From Streptomyces sp. NBC_00461 (GTDB taxonomy: Bacteria > Actinomycetota > Actinomycetes > Streptomycetales > Streptomycetaceae): DNA of 64,000 nucleotides. Below, in pieces: positions 31,325 through 40,150 of the stretch (position 1 is its first letter; each line of letters starts with the position of its first letter). The stretch lies in NCBI RefSeq assembly GCF_036013935.1, contig NZ_CP107902.1, positions 1,769,001 through 1,833,000 of the forward strand, read 5' to 3'. The notes below the pieces were generated by a model. The model made no database searches, had not been told where the DNA came from, and saw only the letters and a list, made by a program, of their open reading frames with translations. Position numbers and translations under genes: made by a program.

Positions 31325-32542
31325 TCATGCGGCGAGCTCGACGTCCGCGGGCGTGCGGGATTCGTAGAAGGTGCCGTCTCGGAGCATGGCGAACAGGACG
31401 CTGATGCGTTGGCGGGCGAGGCGGAGGAGGGCCTGGGTGTGGGTTTTGCCGCGGGCGCGTTGCTTGTCGTAGTAGGCGCGGGAGGCGGGATCGGCGTTCA
31501 TGCAGGCGAAGGCGGAAAGGAACATGGCGCGTTTGAGCTGGCGGTTGCCGCCTCGGGGCGCGTGTTCGCCGTGGATCGAGGTCCCCGACGACTTCGTGGT
31601 CGGGGCGAGTCCGGCGTAGGAGGCCAGGTGGGCGGCGTTCGGGAAGCTGGTGCCGTCGCCGACGGTGACCAGCAGGACGGCGGCGGTCCTGACGCCGACG
31701 CCGGGCATCGACGTCAGGACCGGGGAAAGAGGGTGGGCCTCCAGCAGGGCGTTGATCTGGGCTTCCAGGGCCCGGCGCTGTTCGTGGACAGCGGCGAGCG
31801 AGCGGGCCAGGGAGGGCACGACGATGTCGAGGGTGCCGGTCCCCGGGACCACGACGGTCTGCTCGTCCAGCGCCTCGAAGACATCGTCGATCAGCCGCTG
31901 GGCCATGCGCGGGGCCTTGGGCCGGATGAGCTCGACGAGCCTGCGGCGGCCGGCTTTGCGCAGTGCGGCGGGGGAGCCGTAGCGCTCCACCAGCCAGGTG
32001 ACGGCCTGGTGGTCGAGGCGGGGGCCCAGAACCCGCTCCAGCGACGGGTGGAACTGGGTGAGCAGGCCGCGTATCCGGTTGGAGGTGCGGGTGGCCTCGG
32101 CCGCGAGGTCCTGGTCGAAGCCGACGAGGACCGTGAGTTCGGCGGTGATCTCGTCGGTGAGTTCCAGCGAGCGCAGGGTGTGCGGCATGGTGCGGGCCGC
32201 GTCCGCGATGACCGCAGCGTCCTTCGCATCGGTCTTGGCCTCGCCCGGATACAGGTCGGCGATCCGCCGCATCGCGAGTCCGGGCAGGTAGGCGACCTTG
32301 CAGCCGGTGTCCCGGGCGACCGCGAGCGGGAGGGCTCCGATGGAGGCGGGCTGGTCCACGATCACCAGCACGGTGCCGAACTTCGCGGCCAGTGTGTCGA
32401 ACACGGCCCGCAGTTTCGGCTCGCTGTTGGGCAGCTGCTTGTCGAAGACCTTCTTGCCGGCCGGAGTCAGCCCGTGCCCGTGATGAGAGCTCTTGCCGAC
32501 GTCCAGGCCGAGGAACACGCCCACGTCTTCGGTGTCGAACAT
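31325..32542 (-). CDS. IS110-family transposase (DEDD/RuvC-like recombinase)
   Basis: 405 aa from ATG 32542, with GGAAGGG upstream. N-terminal RuvC-like domain (FLGLDVGKSSHH; IVDQPAS; KTDAKDAAVIAD) and C-terminal transposase_20 domain (SMPGVGVRTAAVLL, SYAGLAPTTKSSGTSIHGE, with the catalytic serine expected near SSG). The second acid, usually Glu, appears to be Asp in VIVDQ. The gene looks intact: no internal stop or frameshift. In-frame sequence upstream of 32542 belongs to the non-coding end. Confidence 0.93.
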   Translation of the reverse strand: MFDTEDVGVFLGLDVGKSSHHGHGLTPAGKKVFDKQLPNSEPKLRAVFDTLAAKFGTVLVIVDQPASIGALPLAVARDTGCKVAYLPGLAMRRIADLYPGEAKTDAKDAAVIADAARTMPHTLRSLELTDEITAELTVLVGFDQDLAAEATRTSNRIRGLLTQFHPSLERVLGPRLDHQAVTWLVERYGSPAALRKAGRRRLVELIRPKAPRMAQRLIDDVFEALDEQTVVVPGTGTLDIVVPSLARSLAAVHEQRRALEAQINALLEAHPLSPVLTSMPGVGVRTAAVLLVTVGDGTSFPNAAHLASYAGLAPTTKSSGTSIHGEHAPRGGNRQLKRAMFLSAFACMNADPASRAYYDKQRARGKTHTQALLRLARQRISVLFAMLRDGTFYESRTPADVELAA

Positions 32543-32790
32543 CGCGCCCTTCCAGGGGAGTTGATCGTGCCGGCCTCGGCAGTGGTGTCGTACGCGCGCA
32601 TCCACGTTATGCAGACCTGCCGCCCGCGAGCTGTCCGGCGTTGCGCCGGACCGGGTGGTGGCCGGACCTCTGATCAGCGTCTCCGACGGCACCTCCCGGG
32701 CCCGGTGACACCACCCCCCAGGTCATCCGTTCGACAGGGGGACACAGTCATGCCGGGCCCGGAGGCCAGCGGCCCTCTTGCAGGACCGCG
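32543..32790 (-). ncRNA. Candidate bridge RNA region of the IS110 element
   Basis: IS110 elements carry a structured guide (bridge) RNA in the non-coding end upstream of the recombinase. This segment has no coding frame, contains a perfect 8-bp hairpin (GTCCGGCG-TTG-CGCCGGAC, 32633-32651) and further complementary GC-rich arms (around 32690-32720). A minus-strand TATGTT near 32793-32799, in the only AT-rich spot, could be its -10 box. The presence of the RNA is inferred from family knowledge. Confidence 0.35.
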
Positions 32791-32809
32791 GAAAACATAA
32801 CGGGGGCTC

Positions 32810-33345
32810 GTACGAGGGCCGGGGCGGGGCGCCGGGGGCGAACGAGGGCCGGAGGGGGGGTAGCGCGGGGGCTGGGGGGACGTACGAGGGAAGCGGGGCC
32901 ATACGGGGGCCGCGGGCCGCACGAGGACTGCGGGGCCCAACGAGGGCCGAGAAGCCGTCCGGGAGCTGCGGGGCCGCACGAAGGTCGACAAGCCGCACGG
33001 GAGCTCCGGAGCTGGACAGGTCCGAGAAGCCGCACAAGGACTGCGGGGCCCCACACAGGCCGAGAAGCCGCACGGGAGCTCCGGGGCTGGACGGGTCCGA
33101 GAAGCCGCACAAGGACTGCGGGGCCCTACGAGGGCCGAGAAGCCGTTCGGGAGCTGCGGGGCCCCACACAGGCCGAGAAGCCGCACGGGAGCTCCGGGGC
33201 TGGACGGGTCCGAGAAGCCGCACAAGGACTGCGGGGCCCTACGAGGGCCGAGAAGCCGTTCGGGAGCTGCGGGGCCGCACGAAGGTCGAGAAGCGCCACG
33301 GGCGATACGGGACCGCACCCAGGCCGAGAGGCGGCGCCGCACCAG
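32810..33345. repeat. 38-bp-period tandem array of hairpin-forming units between IS110 and apt
   Basis: The core CCGAGAAGCCG recurs eleven times (some degenerate) at 32948, 32986, 33023, 33061, 33098, 33136, 33174, 33211, 33249, 33287 and 33325, spacing 37 or 38 bp. Three unit types alternate, giving a higher-order repeat of 113 bp (33061 to 33174, 33136 to 33249). Units start with a small hairpin whose arms change together: GGCCC-TACGA-GGGCC, GGAC-GG-GTCC, GGCC-(7 nt)-GGCC. The left part (32810-32947) is a more decayed version with irregular ACGAGGGCC motifs. The period is not a multiple of 3, so it is not coding. Confidence 0.9.
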
Positions 33346-33468
33346 GTGACCGACCGGGTGGGCGGGGGCCGACAGGACAGCGGCTCTGGTGCCGTGTGGG
33401 GGCGCGCGGCGTAGGGCACAGGCCCCGCACGGGTCCGACCGGGGCGTGGCCCGAGGGCTGCTGATGTG
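33346..33468. other. GC-rich non-coding spacer between the array and the apt terminator
   Basis: About 120 bp with GCACCAG/CTGGTGC complementary arms about 50 bp apart (33339 and 33396 region). No supported gene and no further copies of the 38-bp unit. Confidence 0.5.
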
Positions 33469-33507
33469 CGAAACGGCCGGACCGGTGAGGCCGGGCCGGC
33501 CGTTTCG
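33469..33507 (-). terminator. Terminator of the secD-secF-apt operon
   Basis: Outer arms CGAAACGGCCGG (33469-33480) and CCGGCCGTTTCG (33496-33507) pair perfectly over 12 bp, 17 nt after the apt stop codon. If efficient, it stops read-through from apt toward relA. Confidence 0.8.
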
Positions 33508-33524
33508 TGGTGGGTGCTGCGGTG

Positions 33525-34064
33525 TCAGACCTGGAGCAGGGCTTCCAGTGGTGCGCCCGCGAGTGCCGGTTCCAGGCGGGGGCGGCCGCGAAGGAAACCG
33601 AGCTCCATCAGGACCGCGAGGCCGGCGACCTCGGCGCCCGCCCGGCGGATCAGCTGTATCGAGGCCTCGGCGGTGCCGCCCGTGGCGAGGACGTCGTCGA
33701 CGATCAGGATGCGGTCGTCGGCGGACAGGTCCTCCGCGTGCACCTCGATCTCGGCCGAGCCGTACTCCAGCTCGTACGCCTGGCCGAGGGTGGCTCCGGG
33801 AAGCTTGCCCGCCTTGCGTACGGGGATGAAGCCGAGGCCGGCCCGCACGGCGACCGGGGCGCCGAGGATGAAACCGCGGGCCTCGAGGCCGACGACCTTC
33901 GTGGCACCGGTGTTCGTGGCGATCTCGGCCAGCGCGTCCGTCAGCGCCGTGAAGGCCGCCGGGTCCGCCAGGAGCGGGGTGATGTCCTTGAACATCACAC
34001 CCGGCTCCGGGTAGTCGGCCACATCCCGGATGCGGCTGAGCAGCAGCTCCTTGATGTCCGTCAT
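33525..34064 (-). CDS. apt: Adenine phosphoribosyltransferase
   Basis: 179 aa. Salvages adenine to AMP with PRPP. PRPP motif ILIVDDVLATGGTAEA, the N-terminal DYPEPGVMFKDITPLL and the base-binding VGLEARGF are all present. The ATG at 34064 overlaps the secF stop by 4 nt, so apt is coupled to secDF, a conserved actinobacterial order (secD-secF-apt-relA). Confidence 0.96.
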   Translation of the reverse strand: MTDIKELLLSRIRDVADYPEPGVMFKDITPLLADPAAFTALTDALAEIATNTGATKVVGLEARGFILGAPVAVRAGLGFIPVRKAGKLPGATLGQAYELEYGSAEIEVHAEDLSADDRILIVDDVLATGGTAEASIQLIRRAGAEVAGLAVLMELGFLRGRPRLEPALAGAPLEALLQV

Positions 34065-35179
34065 CGGCGCTTCCCGGAGGGACGGCCCCGGCCGCGGTTG
34101 CGGGACGCGGGCTGGTTGCGCGGACCGACGACCGCGTGCGCCGCGTCCTCGGGCTCGTCGTCGTACGTCGCGTCCACGGTCTCGTGCTCCAGCGGCTCGC
34201 CCTTCGCCGCGGCCTGGGCCCGCTTGGCGAGGACGCGCTTCTTCAGGGCCTTCATCTGAGGCTCGCGCTCCTTGAGGTCGGCGACGAGCGGCGTGGCGAT
34301 GAAGATCGAGGAGTACGCACCGGCCGCGAGACCGACGAACAGCGACAGCGAGATGTCGTTGAGCATGCCGGCGCCGAGGAAGCCGCCACCGATGAACAGC
34401 AGGGCACCGACCGGCAGCAGCGCGACCACGGTCGTGTTGATGGACCGCATCAGGGTGCTGTTGATCGACCGGTTGGCGATGTCGCTGTAGGTCCAGCGGG
34501 TCTGCTTGGTGATGTCCTTCGTCTGCTCCTTGAGGCTGTCGAAGACGACGACCGTGTCGTAGAGCGAGTAACCCAGGATGGTCAGCAGACCGATCACCGT
34601 GCCCGGCGTGACCTCGAAGCCGACGAGGGCGTAGATACCGGTGGTGATGGTGATGTCGTGGATCAGCGCGACGAGGGCGGCGAGCGCCATGCGCCACTCG
34701 AAGGCGATCGCCAGATAGATCACGACCAGGACCATGAAGATCGCCAGACCCTGCCAGGCCTTGTTGGCGATCTGGTCACCCCAGCTGGGGCCGACCAGGT
34801 CCGCGTTGATGTTCTCGGTGTCGACTTTCAGGTCCTTGGCGAGCTTGTCCTTGATCGCGTCGGACTTGTCGGTGTCGATGCCCGCGATCTGGATGCGCAG
34901 GCTGCCGTCGCCGAGCTTCTGGACGATCGCGTCGTGGCCGGACGCGTCCTGCGCGTACCCCTCGGCGGAGGTGACCGAGGCCGTCATGTGCTTCGGGGTA
35001 GTGAAGACGGCGCCGCCCTGGAACTCGATGCCCATGTTCAGGCCGCGCACCGCCAGGCCGAGGATGGCCGTGATGGTGATCAGGATCGAGATGCCGTACC
35101 AGATCTTGCGGTTGCCGACGAAGTCGTAGCCGACCTCGCCGCGGTGCAGTCGGGCGCCGAGGCTGCCGAGTTTCGACAT
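34061..35179 (-). CDS. secF: Protein translocase subunit SecF
   Basis: 372 aa. First membrane segment at about residues 27-45 (WYGISILITITAILGLAVR), a periplasmic-side P1-like domain beginning GIEFQGGAVF, then five membrane segments with the RND-like motifs GYSLYDTVVVFD and RSINTTVVALLPVGAL. A basic C-terminal tail (RNRGRGRPSGKRR). Uses the proton gradient to pull secreted proteins through SecYEG together with SecD, which ends one base upstream. Confidence 0.96.
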   Translation of the reverse strand: MSKLGSLGARLHRGEVGYDFVGNRKIWYGISILITITAILGLAVRGLNMGIEFQGGAVFTTPKHMTASVTSAEGYAQDASGHDAIVQKLGDGSLRIQIAGIDTDKSDAIKDKLAKDLKVDTENINADLVGPSWGDQIANKAWQGLAIFMVLVVIYLAIAFEWRMALAALVALIHDITITTGIYALVGFEVTPGTVIGLLTILGYSLYDTVVVFDSLKEQTKDITKQTRWTYSDIANRSINSTLMRSINTTVVALLPVGALLFIGGGFLGAGMLNDISLSLFVGLAAGAYSSIFIATPLVADLKEREPQMKALKKRVLAKRAQAAAKGEPLEHETVDATYDDEPEDAAHAVVGPRNQPASRNRGRGRPSGKRR

Positions 35180-35180
35180 C

Positions 35181-36941
35181 TCACGCCTCCTTCGGGTCGA
35201 CGGGGGCGGGACGACGGGTGCGGCGCAGCGGTGGCTTGGCGCCCAGTGCCTTCGGGTCCAGGCCGGAGTACTTGTGGCCCTGCGCGAAGAACTTCCGGCG
35301 GGCCAGCAGCGTCATCAGCGGCTTGGTGAACAGGAAGACCACGACGACGTCGAGCACGGTGGTCAGACCGAGCGTGAACGCGAAGCCCTGGACCTTGCCG
35401 ACGGTGACGATGAACAGCACCGCGGCGGCGAGGAACGACACGAAGTCGGAGACGAGGATGGTGCGCCGGGCGCGCGGCCAGGCCCGCTCGACGGCGGGGC
35501 GCAGCGAGCGGCCCTCGCGGATCTCGTCCCGGATGCGTTCGAAGAACACGATGAACGAGTCCGCGGTGATACCGATCGCGACGATCGCACCGCAGACGGC
35601 CGGGAGGTTCAGCGCGAAGCCGATGGTCGGACCGAGCAGCGCCATGATCACGTACGTGAGGATCGCGGAGACCAGCAGCGAGGGGATCGCGATGACCGAC
35701 AGGCCGCGGTAGAAGATCAGCAGGTAGATGACGACCAGCGCGAGGCCGATGGCACCCGCGATCAGACCGGCGTGCAGCTGCTCGCCACCGAGGGCCGCGG
35801 TCACCGTGGTGACGCTGTCCTCCTTGAAGGTCAGCGGCAGGGCGCCGTACGACAGCATGTTGGCGAGGCTCTGCGCCTCGTCCTGGTTGAAGCTGCCGGA
35901 GATCTCGGCACTGCCGCCGGTCAGCGCCTGCTTGACGAACGGGTCGGAGACGACGTCGCCGTCGAGGACGATCGCGAACTGGTTCTGCGGGGTCTGGTTC
36001 TGCGCCAGCTTGCCGGTGATGTTAGCGAACTTGTCACTGCCCTTGGAGGTGAACTCCATGGTGACGGTCCAGCCGGCGCCGGACTGCGTGTTGAAGACGG
36101 CCGAGGCCTTCTTCACATCGGTGCCGTCGACCGCGGCCGGGCCGAGGATGTACTTCTGCCACTGGCCTTGCGAGTTCTGACCGCAGGCGATCGTGGGGTC
36201 GGTGGCCTTGACACCCTTGCCGGCCGTCGCGCGGGCCGCCTTCTTCCGGCAGTCGAGGGCGGTGTACTGCGCTTCCAGCTTTTTGGTCGCGTCACTGACG
36301 GAGCCGGTCGCGGACGGGGAGGGGCTCGCGGAGGACTTCGCACCGGACGAGGCGGTGGCGCTCGGCGTCGCGTCGGCCTTGAGGGCGTCGCTGACGGGGC
36401 GGCCTTGCGAGGTGGCCGTGGCCGACGGGGTCGTGGAGGAGGACGGGGTCGACTTCCCGGTGGCCTTTTCGCTCGCCTTGTCCGACGCGCTGCCAGAGGC
36501 GCTCGGCGAGGGAGGAGTCTTGGCGGCGGCGCCGGAGACCTCGGTGGTGAGCACCGGCCGGAAGTACAGCTTGGCGGTGGTGCCGACCTGGTCCCGCGCC
36601 TCCTTGGAGTTCGTGCCCTTGGGGATGTTGACGATGATGTTCTTGTCGCCCTGGGTCTGAACCTCGGCCTCCGAGACACCAAGACCATTGACACGGCGGT
36701 TCATGATGTCGACCGCTGTGTTCATGTTGGTCTTGTTGATCGCGGATTCCTGGCCCTTCTCCGGGACCGCACGAAGCGTGATGCTCGTACCTCCGGCAAG
36801 GTCGATGCCGAGACGCGGAGTGGTATGACCGGAGGCGAACATTCCTCCGGTGAGCGCCACGATGGCGATCAGGATGAGGGCCAGCGAGCGCCCTGGCTTG
36901 CTCTGGGCGCTCGCGCTTCGGCCCTTCTTAGGTGCTGCCAC
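35181..36941 (-). CDS. secD: Protein translocase subunit SecD
   Basis: 586 aa from GTG 36941 (RBS GGGAG). Membrane segment 1 at about 19-36, the LGIDLAGGTSITLRA motif, a large extracytoplasmic P1 domain and five C-terminal membrane segments (GLALVVIYLLIFYRGLSV; ITADSFIVFFERIRDE). The P1 domain contains an insertion at about residues 138-217 that is almost entirely Ser, Ala, Thr, Pro and Lys. Such an extension is seen in other streptomycetes as I recall, but is unusually long and low in complexity. Coupled to secF. Confidence 0.95.
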   Translation of the reverse strand: MAAPKKGRSASAQSKPGRSLALILIAIVALTGGMFASGHTTPRLGIDLAGGTSITLRAVPEKGQESAINKTNMNTAVDIMNRRVNGLGVSEAEVQTQGDKNIIVNIPKGTNSKEARDQVGTTAKLYFRPVLTTEVSGAAAKTPPSPSASGSASDKASEKATGKSTPSSSTTPSATATSQGRPVSDALKADATPSATASSGAKSSASPSPSATGSVSDATKKLEAQYTALDCRKKAARATAGKGVKATDPTIACGQNSQGQWQKYILGPAAVDGTDVKKASAVFNTQSGAGWTVTMEFTSKGSDKFANITGKLAQNQTPQNQFAIVLDGDVVSDPFVKQALTGGSAEISGSFNQDEAQSLANMLSYGALPLTFKEDSVTTVTAALGGEQLHAGLIAGAIGLALVVIYLLIFYRGLSVIAIPSLLVSAILTYVIMALLGPTIGFALNLPAVCGAIVAIGITADSFIVFFERIRDEIREGRSLRPAVERAWPRARRTILVSDFVSFLAAAVLFIVTVGKVQGFAFTLGLTTVLDVVVVFLFTKPLMTLLARRKFFAQGHKYSGLDPKALGAKPPLRRTRRPAPVDPKEA

Positions 36942-37073
36942 CTTCTCGTACTCCCTCTCGGGCCGCTCCGCGCCGGATCTTCGGGCGGACGGCCATGGCA
37001 TGGTGTCGGGATCCCGTGCGAGCTGCGCATGATCCGGGGCGCGCGGAAGCGGACCGCACGCCCTGGGGCATGG

Positions 37074-37577
37074 CTACTTCGCCTCGGAGTCGCCGTCGGT
37101 CTTCTTCGGCTCTGCGTCCGACGTGGCCTCGGCGGCCGTCGTGTCGTCGGCCGGCTCCTCGGTCGCGTCCTTCTTGCCGAGGTCGACGGACTTGTCGTCG
37201 GAGGCGGCGGCAGCTTCGTCGGCGGAGTCGTCGGACTCGGTGAGGGAGGAGGCGTCGTCCGGGACCACGTCGGTGTCGGACTTCAGGTCGTGCTCGATGC
37301 CGTGCACGATGCGGTTGTACTCGTCATCGCTGAGCACGGAACCGATGGCGTTCTTCCCGAAGAGGAGCTCGACTCCCGGGCCGGCGTCGAGGAGGACCGT
37401 GTCGTCGTTGACCTCCTTGACCGTCGCGTACATGCCCCCGATCGTGCGGACGCCGCTGCCGGGCTGCAGCTCGTTGCGCATCGCGGCGGCCTGCTGCTGC
37501 TTGCGCTTGGCCGAGCGGGTCATGAGGAACATGGCCCCGATGAGCACGATGAAGGGGAGGAGCATGGTGATATTCAC
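37074..37577 (-). CDS. yajC: YajC, SecDF-associated preprotein translocase subunit
   Basis: 167 aa from GTG 37577 (AAGGAA 10 nt upstream). Single N-terminal membrane segment (LLPFIVLIGAMFLMTRSAKRKQQ), the YajC core (ELQPGSGVRTIGGMYATVKEV) and an acidic C-terminal tail of about 70 residues rich in Asp, Glu, Ala and Lys. 132 nt upstream of secD on the same strand. Confidence 0.93.
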   Translation of the reverse strand: MNITMLLPFIVLIGAMFLMTRSAKRKQQQAAAMRNELQPGSGVRTIGGMYATVKEVNDDTVLLDAGPGVELLFGKNAIGSVLSDDEYNRIVHGIEHDLKSDTDVVPDDASSLTESDDSADEAAAASDDKSVDLGKKDATEEPADDTTAAEATSDAEPKKTDGDSEAK

Positions 37578-37752
37578 GGGACGGTATTTCCTTCGCACGA
37601 CCGCGATGGAGAGCGGCCTCATGGATGGGGGTATGTATACCGCCGACAAAGGCGGCATCGGCGGAGTCTAAGCGAGTCCACGCGCAGGGAACAACGCTCA
37701 GCATGGCACCTGGGTTCCTGACCGGGCCAATGCCCTCGCCGTCACGAACCCA

Positions 37753-38847
37753 TCACGTCCCGAACAGGTCCTGTTGTCCGTTTCCCGCAGTTGCCGAGCG
37801 GGGCGGCGTGAGGCCGAGATGCGCCCATGCCGCGGGGGTGGCGACCCGTCCGCGCGGGGTGCGGGCGAGCAGGCCCTCCCGGACGAGGAACGGTTCGGCG
37901 ACCTCCTCGACGGTCTCGCGCTCCTCCCCCACGGCGACCGCGAGCGTGGAGAGGCCGACGGGACCGCCGCCGAACAGCTTGAGCAGGGCCTCCAGAACTC
38001 CGCGGTCGAGGCGGTCGAGGCCGCGGGCGTCGACCTCGTAGACCTTCAGCGCGGCCGCGGCGATGTCGCGGGTGATGAATCCGTCGGCCTTGACCTGGGC
38101 GTAGTCGCGCACGCGGCGCAGCAGGCGGTTGGCGATACGGGGCGTGCCGCGGGAGCGGCCGGCGATCTCGGCGGCGCCGTCGGCCTGGATCTCGACGTCG
38201 AGCAGGTTCGCGGAGCGGTGGATGACGCGCTCCAGCTCGGCGGGCTCGTAGAACTCCATGTGCGCGGTGAAGCCGAAGCGGTCGCGCAGCGGGGGCGGCA
38301 GCAGGCCCGCGCGCGTGGTGGCACCGACCAGGGTGAACGGGGGCAGTTCGAGGGGGATGGCGGTGGCGCCGGGGCCCTTGCCGACGATGACGTCGACGCG
38401 GAAGTCCTCCATCGCCATGTACAGCATCTCCTCGGCGGGCCGCGACATGCGGTGGATCTCGTCGAGGAAGAGGACCTCGCCCTCCTGGAGGGAGGAGAGG
38501 ATCGCGGCAAGGTCGCCGGCGTGCTGGATGGCGGGTCCGCTGGTGATGCGGATCGGGGCGCCCATCTCGGCCGCGATGATCATCGAGAGGGTGGTCTTGC
38601 CGAGGCCCGGGGCGCCGGAGAGCAGCACGTGGTCGGCGGTGGCGCCACGCGCGCGTGCGGCGCGCAGCACGAGATCGAGCTGCTCGCGGACCTTCTCCTG
38701 TCCGATGAACTCGTCCAGGTCCTTGGGGCGCAGGGCGGCCTCGACGGCCTGGTCCTCGCCATCGGCAGCAGAGTCCACCAGCCGCTCCGCGGCGGGGCCG
38801 ACGAGCCGCTCGGCGGCGGGGGTGTCGGTCGGGTCGTCCCAGTTCAC
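37753..38847 (-). CDS. ruvB: Holliday junction branch-migration ATPase RuvB
   Basis: 364 aa. AAA+ motor of the RuvAB complex. [14 protein letters not shown], Walker [10 protein letters not shown], Walker [10 protein letters not shown], sensor 1 [11 protein letters not shown], and a C-terminal winged helix. A roughly 30-residue acidic/Ala N-terminal lead precedes the core. GTG start at 38847, 32 nt after ruvA. Confidence 0.97.
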   Translation of the reverse strand: MNWDDPTDTPAAERLVGPAAERLVDSAADGEDQAVEAALRPKDLDEFIGQEKVREQLDLVLRAARARGATADHVLLSGAPGLGKTTLSMIIAAEMGAPIRITSGPAIQHAGDLAAILSSLQEGEVLFLDEIHRMSRPAEEMLYMAMEDFRVDVIVGKGPGATAIPLELPPFTLVGATTRAGLLPPPLRDRFGFTAHMEFYEPAELERVIHRSANLLDVEIQADGAAEIAGRSRGTPRIANRLLRRVRDYAQVKADGFITRDIAAAALKVYEVDARGLDRLDRGVLEALLKLFGGGPVGLSTLAVAVGEERETVEEVAEPFLVREGLLARTPRGRVATPAAWAHLGLTPPRSATAGNGQQDLFGT

Positions 38848-38879
38848 TGAGATCTCCTAGCTGGGCTCGTGCAGGTGGG

Positions 38880-39485
38880 TCAGCGGGCGCGGTTGAGGGT
38901 CTGCAGGGCCGCTTTGAGCAGCTGACCGACCTGGGGCGTGCCCTCGGTCGCCTCGGCCTGTGGCGCCACGGCGGACACGGCCTCGTCGGCCTCGCGGGAG
39001 GCGTACCCGAGGCCGATCAGGGCGGCGTGCAGCTGGTCGCGCCAGCCGGAGGTGACCGCCGTACCGACGGCCGGGGCGCCGATCGGTTCGCCGAGCCGGT
39101 CCCTGAGCTCCAGCAGCAGCTTCTGGGCGCCCTTCTTGCCGATGCCGGGGACGGCGACGAGGGCCTTCTCGTCGCTGGTGGAGACGGCTCGGCGCAGGGC
39201 GTCCGGGGAATGCACCGCCAGCATCGCCTGGGCCAGGCGGGGGCCGACTCCGCTCGCCGTCTGCAGCAGCTCGAACACCTGACGCTCGTCGTCGTCCACG
39301 AAGCCGTACAGCGTGAGCGAGTCCTCGCGGACGACCAGGGAGGTGGCGAGCTTGGCCGGCTTGCCGATGCGGAGGGTGGAGAGCGTGTTGGGGGTGCACT
39401 GCACGGCCATGCCGACACCGCCGACCTCGACGACTGCGGCGTCCGGGGCGAGGGCGGCGACCGTGCCGCTCACGAAGGCGATCAT
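38880..39485 (-). CDS. ruvA: Holliday junction DNA-binding protein RuvA
   Basis: 201 aa. OB-fold domain I ([32 protein letters not shown]), two helix-hairpin-helix motifs in domain II ([29 protein letters not shown]) and a flexible linker to domain III, which contacts RuvB. ATG 39485 overlaps the ruvC stop by 4 nt. Confidence 0.97.
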   Translation of the reverse strand: MIAFVSGTVAALAPDAAVVEVGGVGMAVQCTPNTLSTLRIGKPAKLATSLVVREDSLTLYGFVDDDERQVFELLQTASGVGPRLAQAMLAVHSPDALRRAVSTSDEKALVAVPGIGKKGAQKLLLELRDRLGEPIGAPAVGTAVTSGWRDQLHAALIGLGYASREADEAVSAVAPQAEATEGTPQVGQLLKAALQTLNRAR

Positions 39486-40030
39486 GCCGTACGGCCTTTC
39501 GACGGGGTCGGTGCTTTGGCTGCGTGCAGGGCGACGGCCTGCTGGAGTCGGTTCTGGGCGGGGGCGCGCCAGATGTGGCAGATGGCGAGCGCGAGGGCGT
39601 CCGCGGCGTCGGCCGGCTTGGGGGGCGCGTCGAGCCGGAGCAGCCGGGTGACCATGGCGCCGACCTGTGCCTTGTCGGCGCGGCCGCTGCCGGTGACCGC
39701 GGCCTTGACCTCGCTGGGGGTGTGCAGGGCGACGGGGATGCCGCGGCGGGCGGCGCACAGCATGGCGACGGCGCTGGCCTGGGCGGTGCCCATCACGGTC
39801 CGTACGTTGTGCTGGCTGAACACCCGCTCCACGGCGACGACTTCGGGCCGGTACTCGTCCAGCCACTGCTCGATGCCCTGCTCGACGGCGACGAGGCGGT
39901 GCCCCAAGTCGGCGTCCGCGGGCGTCCGTACGACTCCGACGCCCACCATGGTGAGCGGCCGGCCCGCGACCCCCTCGACGACGCCCACGCCGCACCGCGT
40001 CAGTCCGGGGTCCACCCCCAGTACGCGCAC
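39482..40030 (-). CDS. ruvC: Crossover junction endodeoxyribonuclease RuvC
   Basis: 182 aa from GTG 40030, which has GGGGAGGGG upstream. RNase H fold with catalytic D7 ([12 protein letters not shown]), the Glu in [10 protein letters not shown], and the C-terminal Asp pair in [12 protein letters not shown]. Resolves Holliday junctions made and moved by RuvAB. First gene of ruvC-ruvA-ruvB. Confidence 0.97.
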   Translation of the reverse strand: MRVLGVDPGLTRCGVGVVEGVAGRPLTMVGVGVVRTPADADLGHRLVAVEQGIEQWLDEYRPEVVAVERVFSQHNVRTVMGTAQASAVAMLCAARRGIPVALHTPSEVKAAVTGSGRADKAQVGAMVTRLLRLDAPPKPADAADALALAICHIWRAPAQNRLQQAVALHAAKAPTPSKGRTA

Positions 40031-40092
40031 GTGCCCCTCCCCTCGGTGATCTTTGACTTCACGCCAGGCTATCCGCTGCCACCGACAACAGC

Positions 40093-40126
40093 GGCGGGCC
40101 GGTGGGACGTGTCCCACCGGCCCGCC
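40093..40126 (-). terminator. Hairpin between yebC and ruvC
   Basis: Perfect 16-bp stem, 2-nt apparent loop (in reality opening to about 6 nt), 24 nt after the yebC stop. It separates pdxST-yebC transcription from ruvCAB, at least partly. Confidence 0.8.
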
Positions 40127-40150
40127 GAAACCGCCGCGTTCGAGGCCGTG

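Larger units (their letters stand above)
31259..32790 (-). mobile_element. IS110-family insertion element (ends approximate)
   Basis: One transposase gene with about 250 bp of non-coding sequence on its 5' side, the layout of the IS110 (not IS1111) group. Such elements lack terminal inverted repeats and usually make no target duplication, so I could not fix the ends; the limits given are the outer inverted repeat on the right and the last bases before the tandem array on the left. It lies between apt and relA, which are neighbours in S. coelicolor. Confidence 0.6.

Noticed and set aside
32947..33345. CRISPR array
   Set aside because: The repeats are contiguous with no unique spacers, and no cas genes are nearby.
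32674..33345. Minus-strand Pro/Arg-rich repetitive protein across the array
   Set aside because: The repeat period is 37-38 bp, so successive units read in different frames. Each frame stays open only because of high GC; there is no ribosome-binding site.
35274..37721. Long plus-strand open frame opposite secD and yajC
   Set aside because: Shadow of SecD/YajC; compositionally odd (Arg/Glu/Asp) and without domains.
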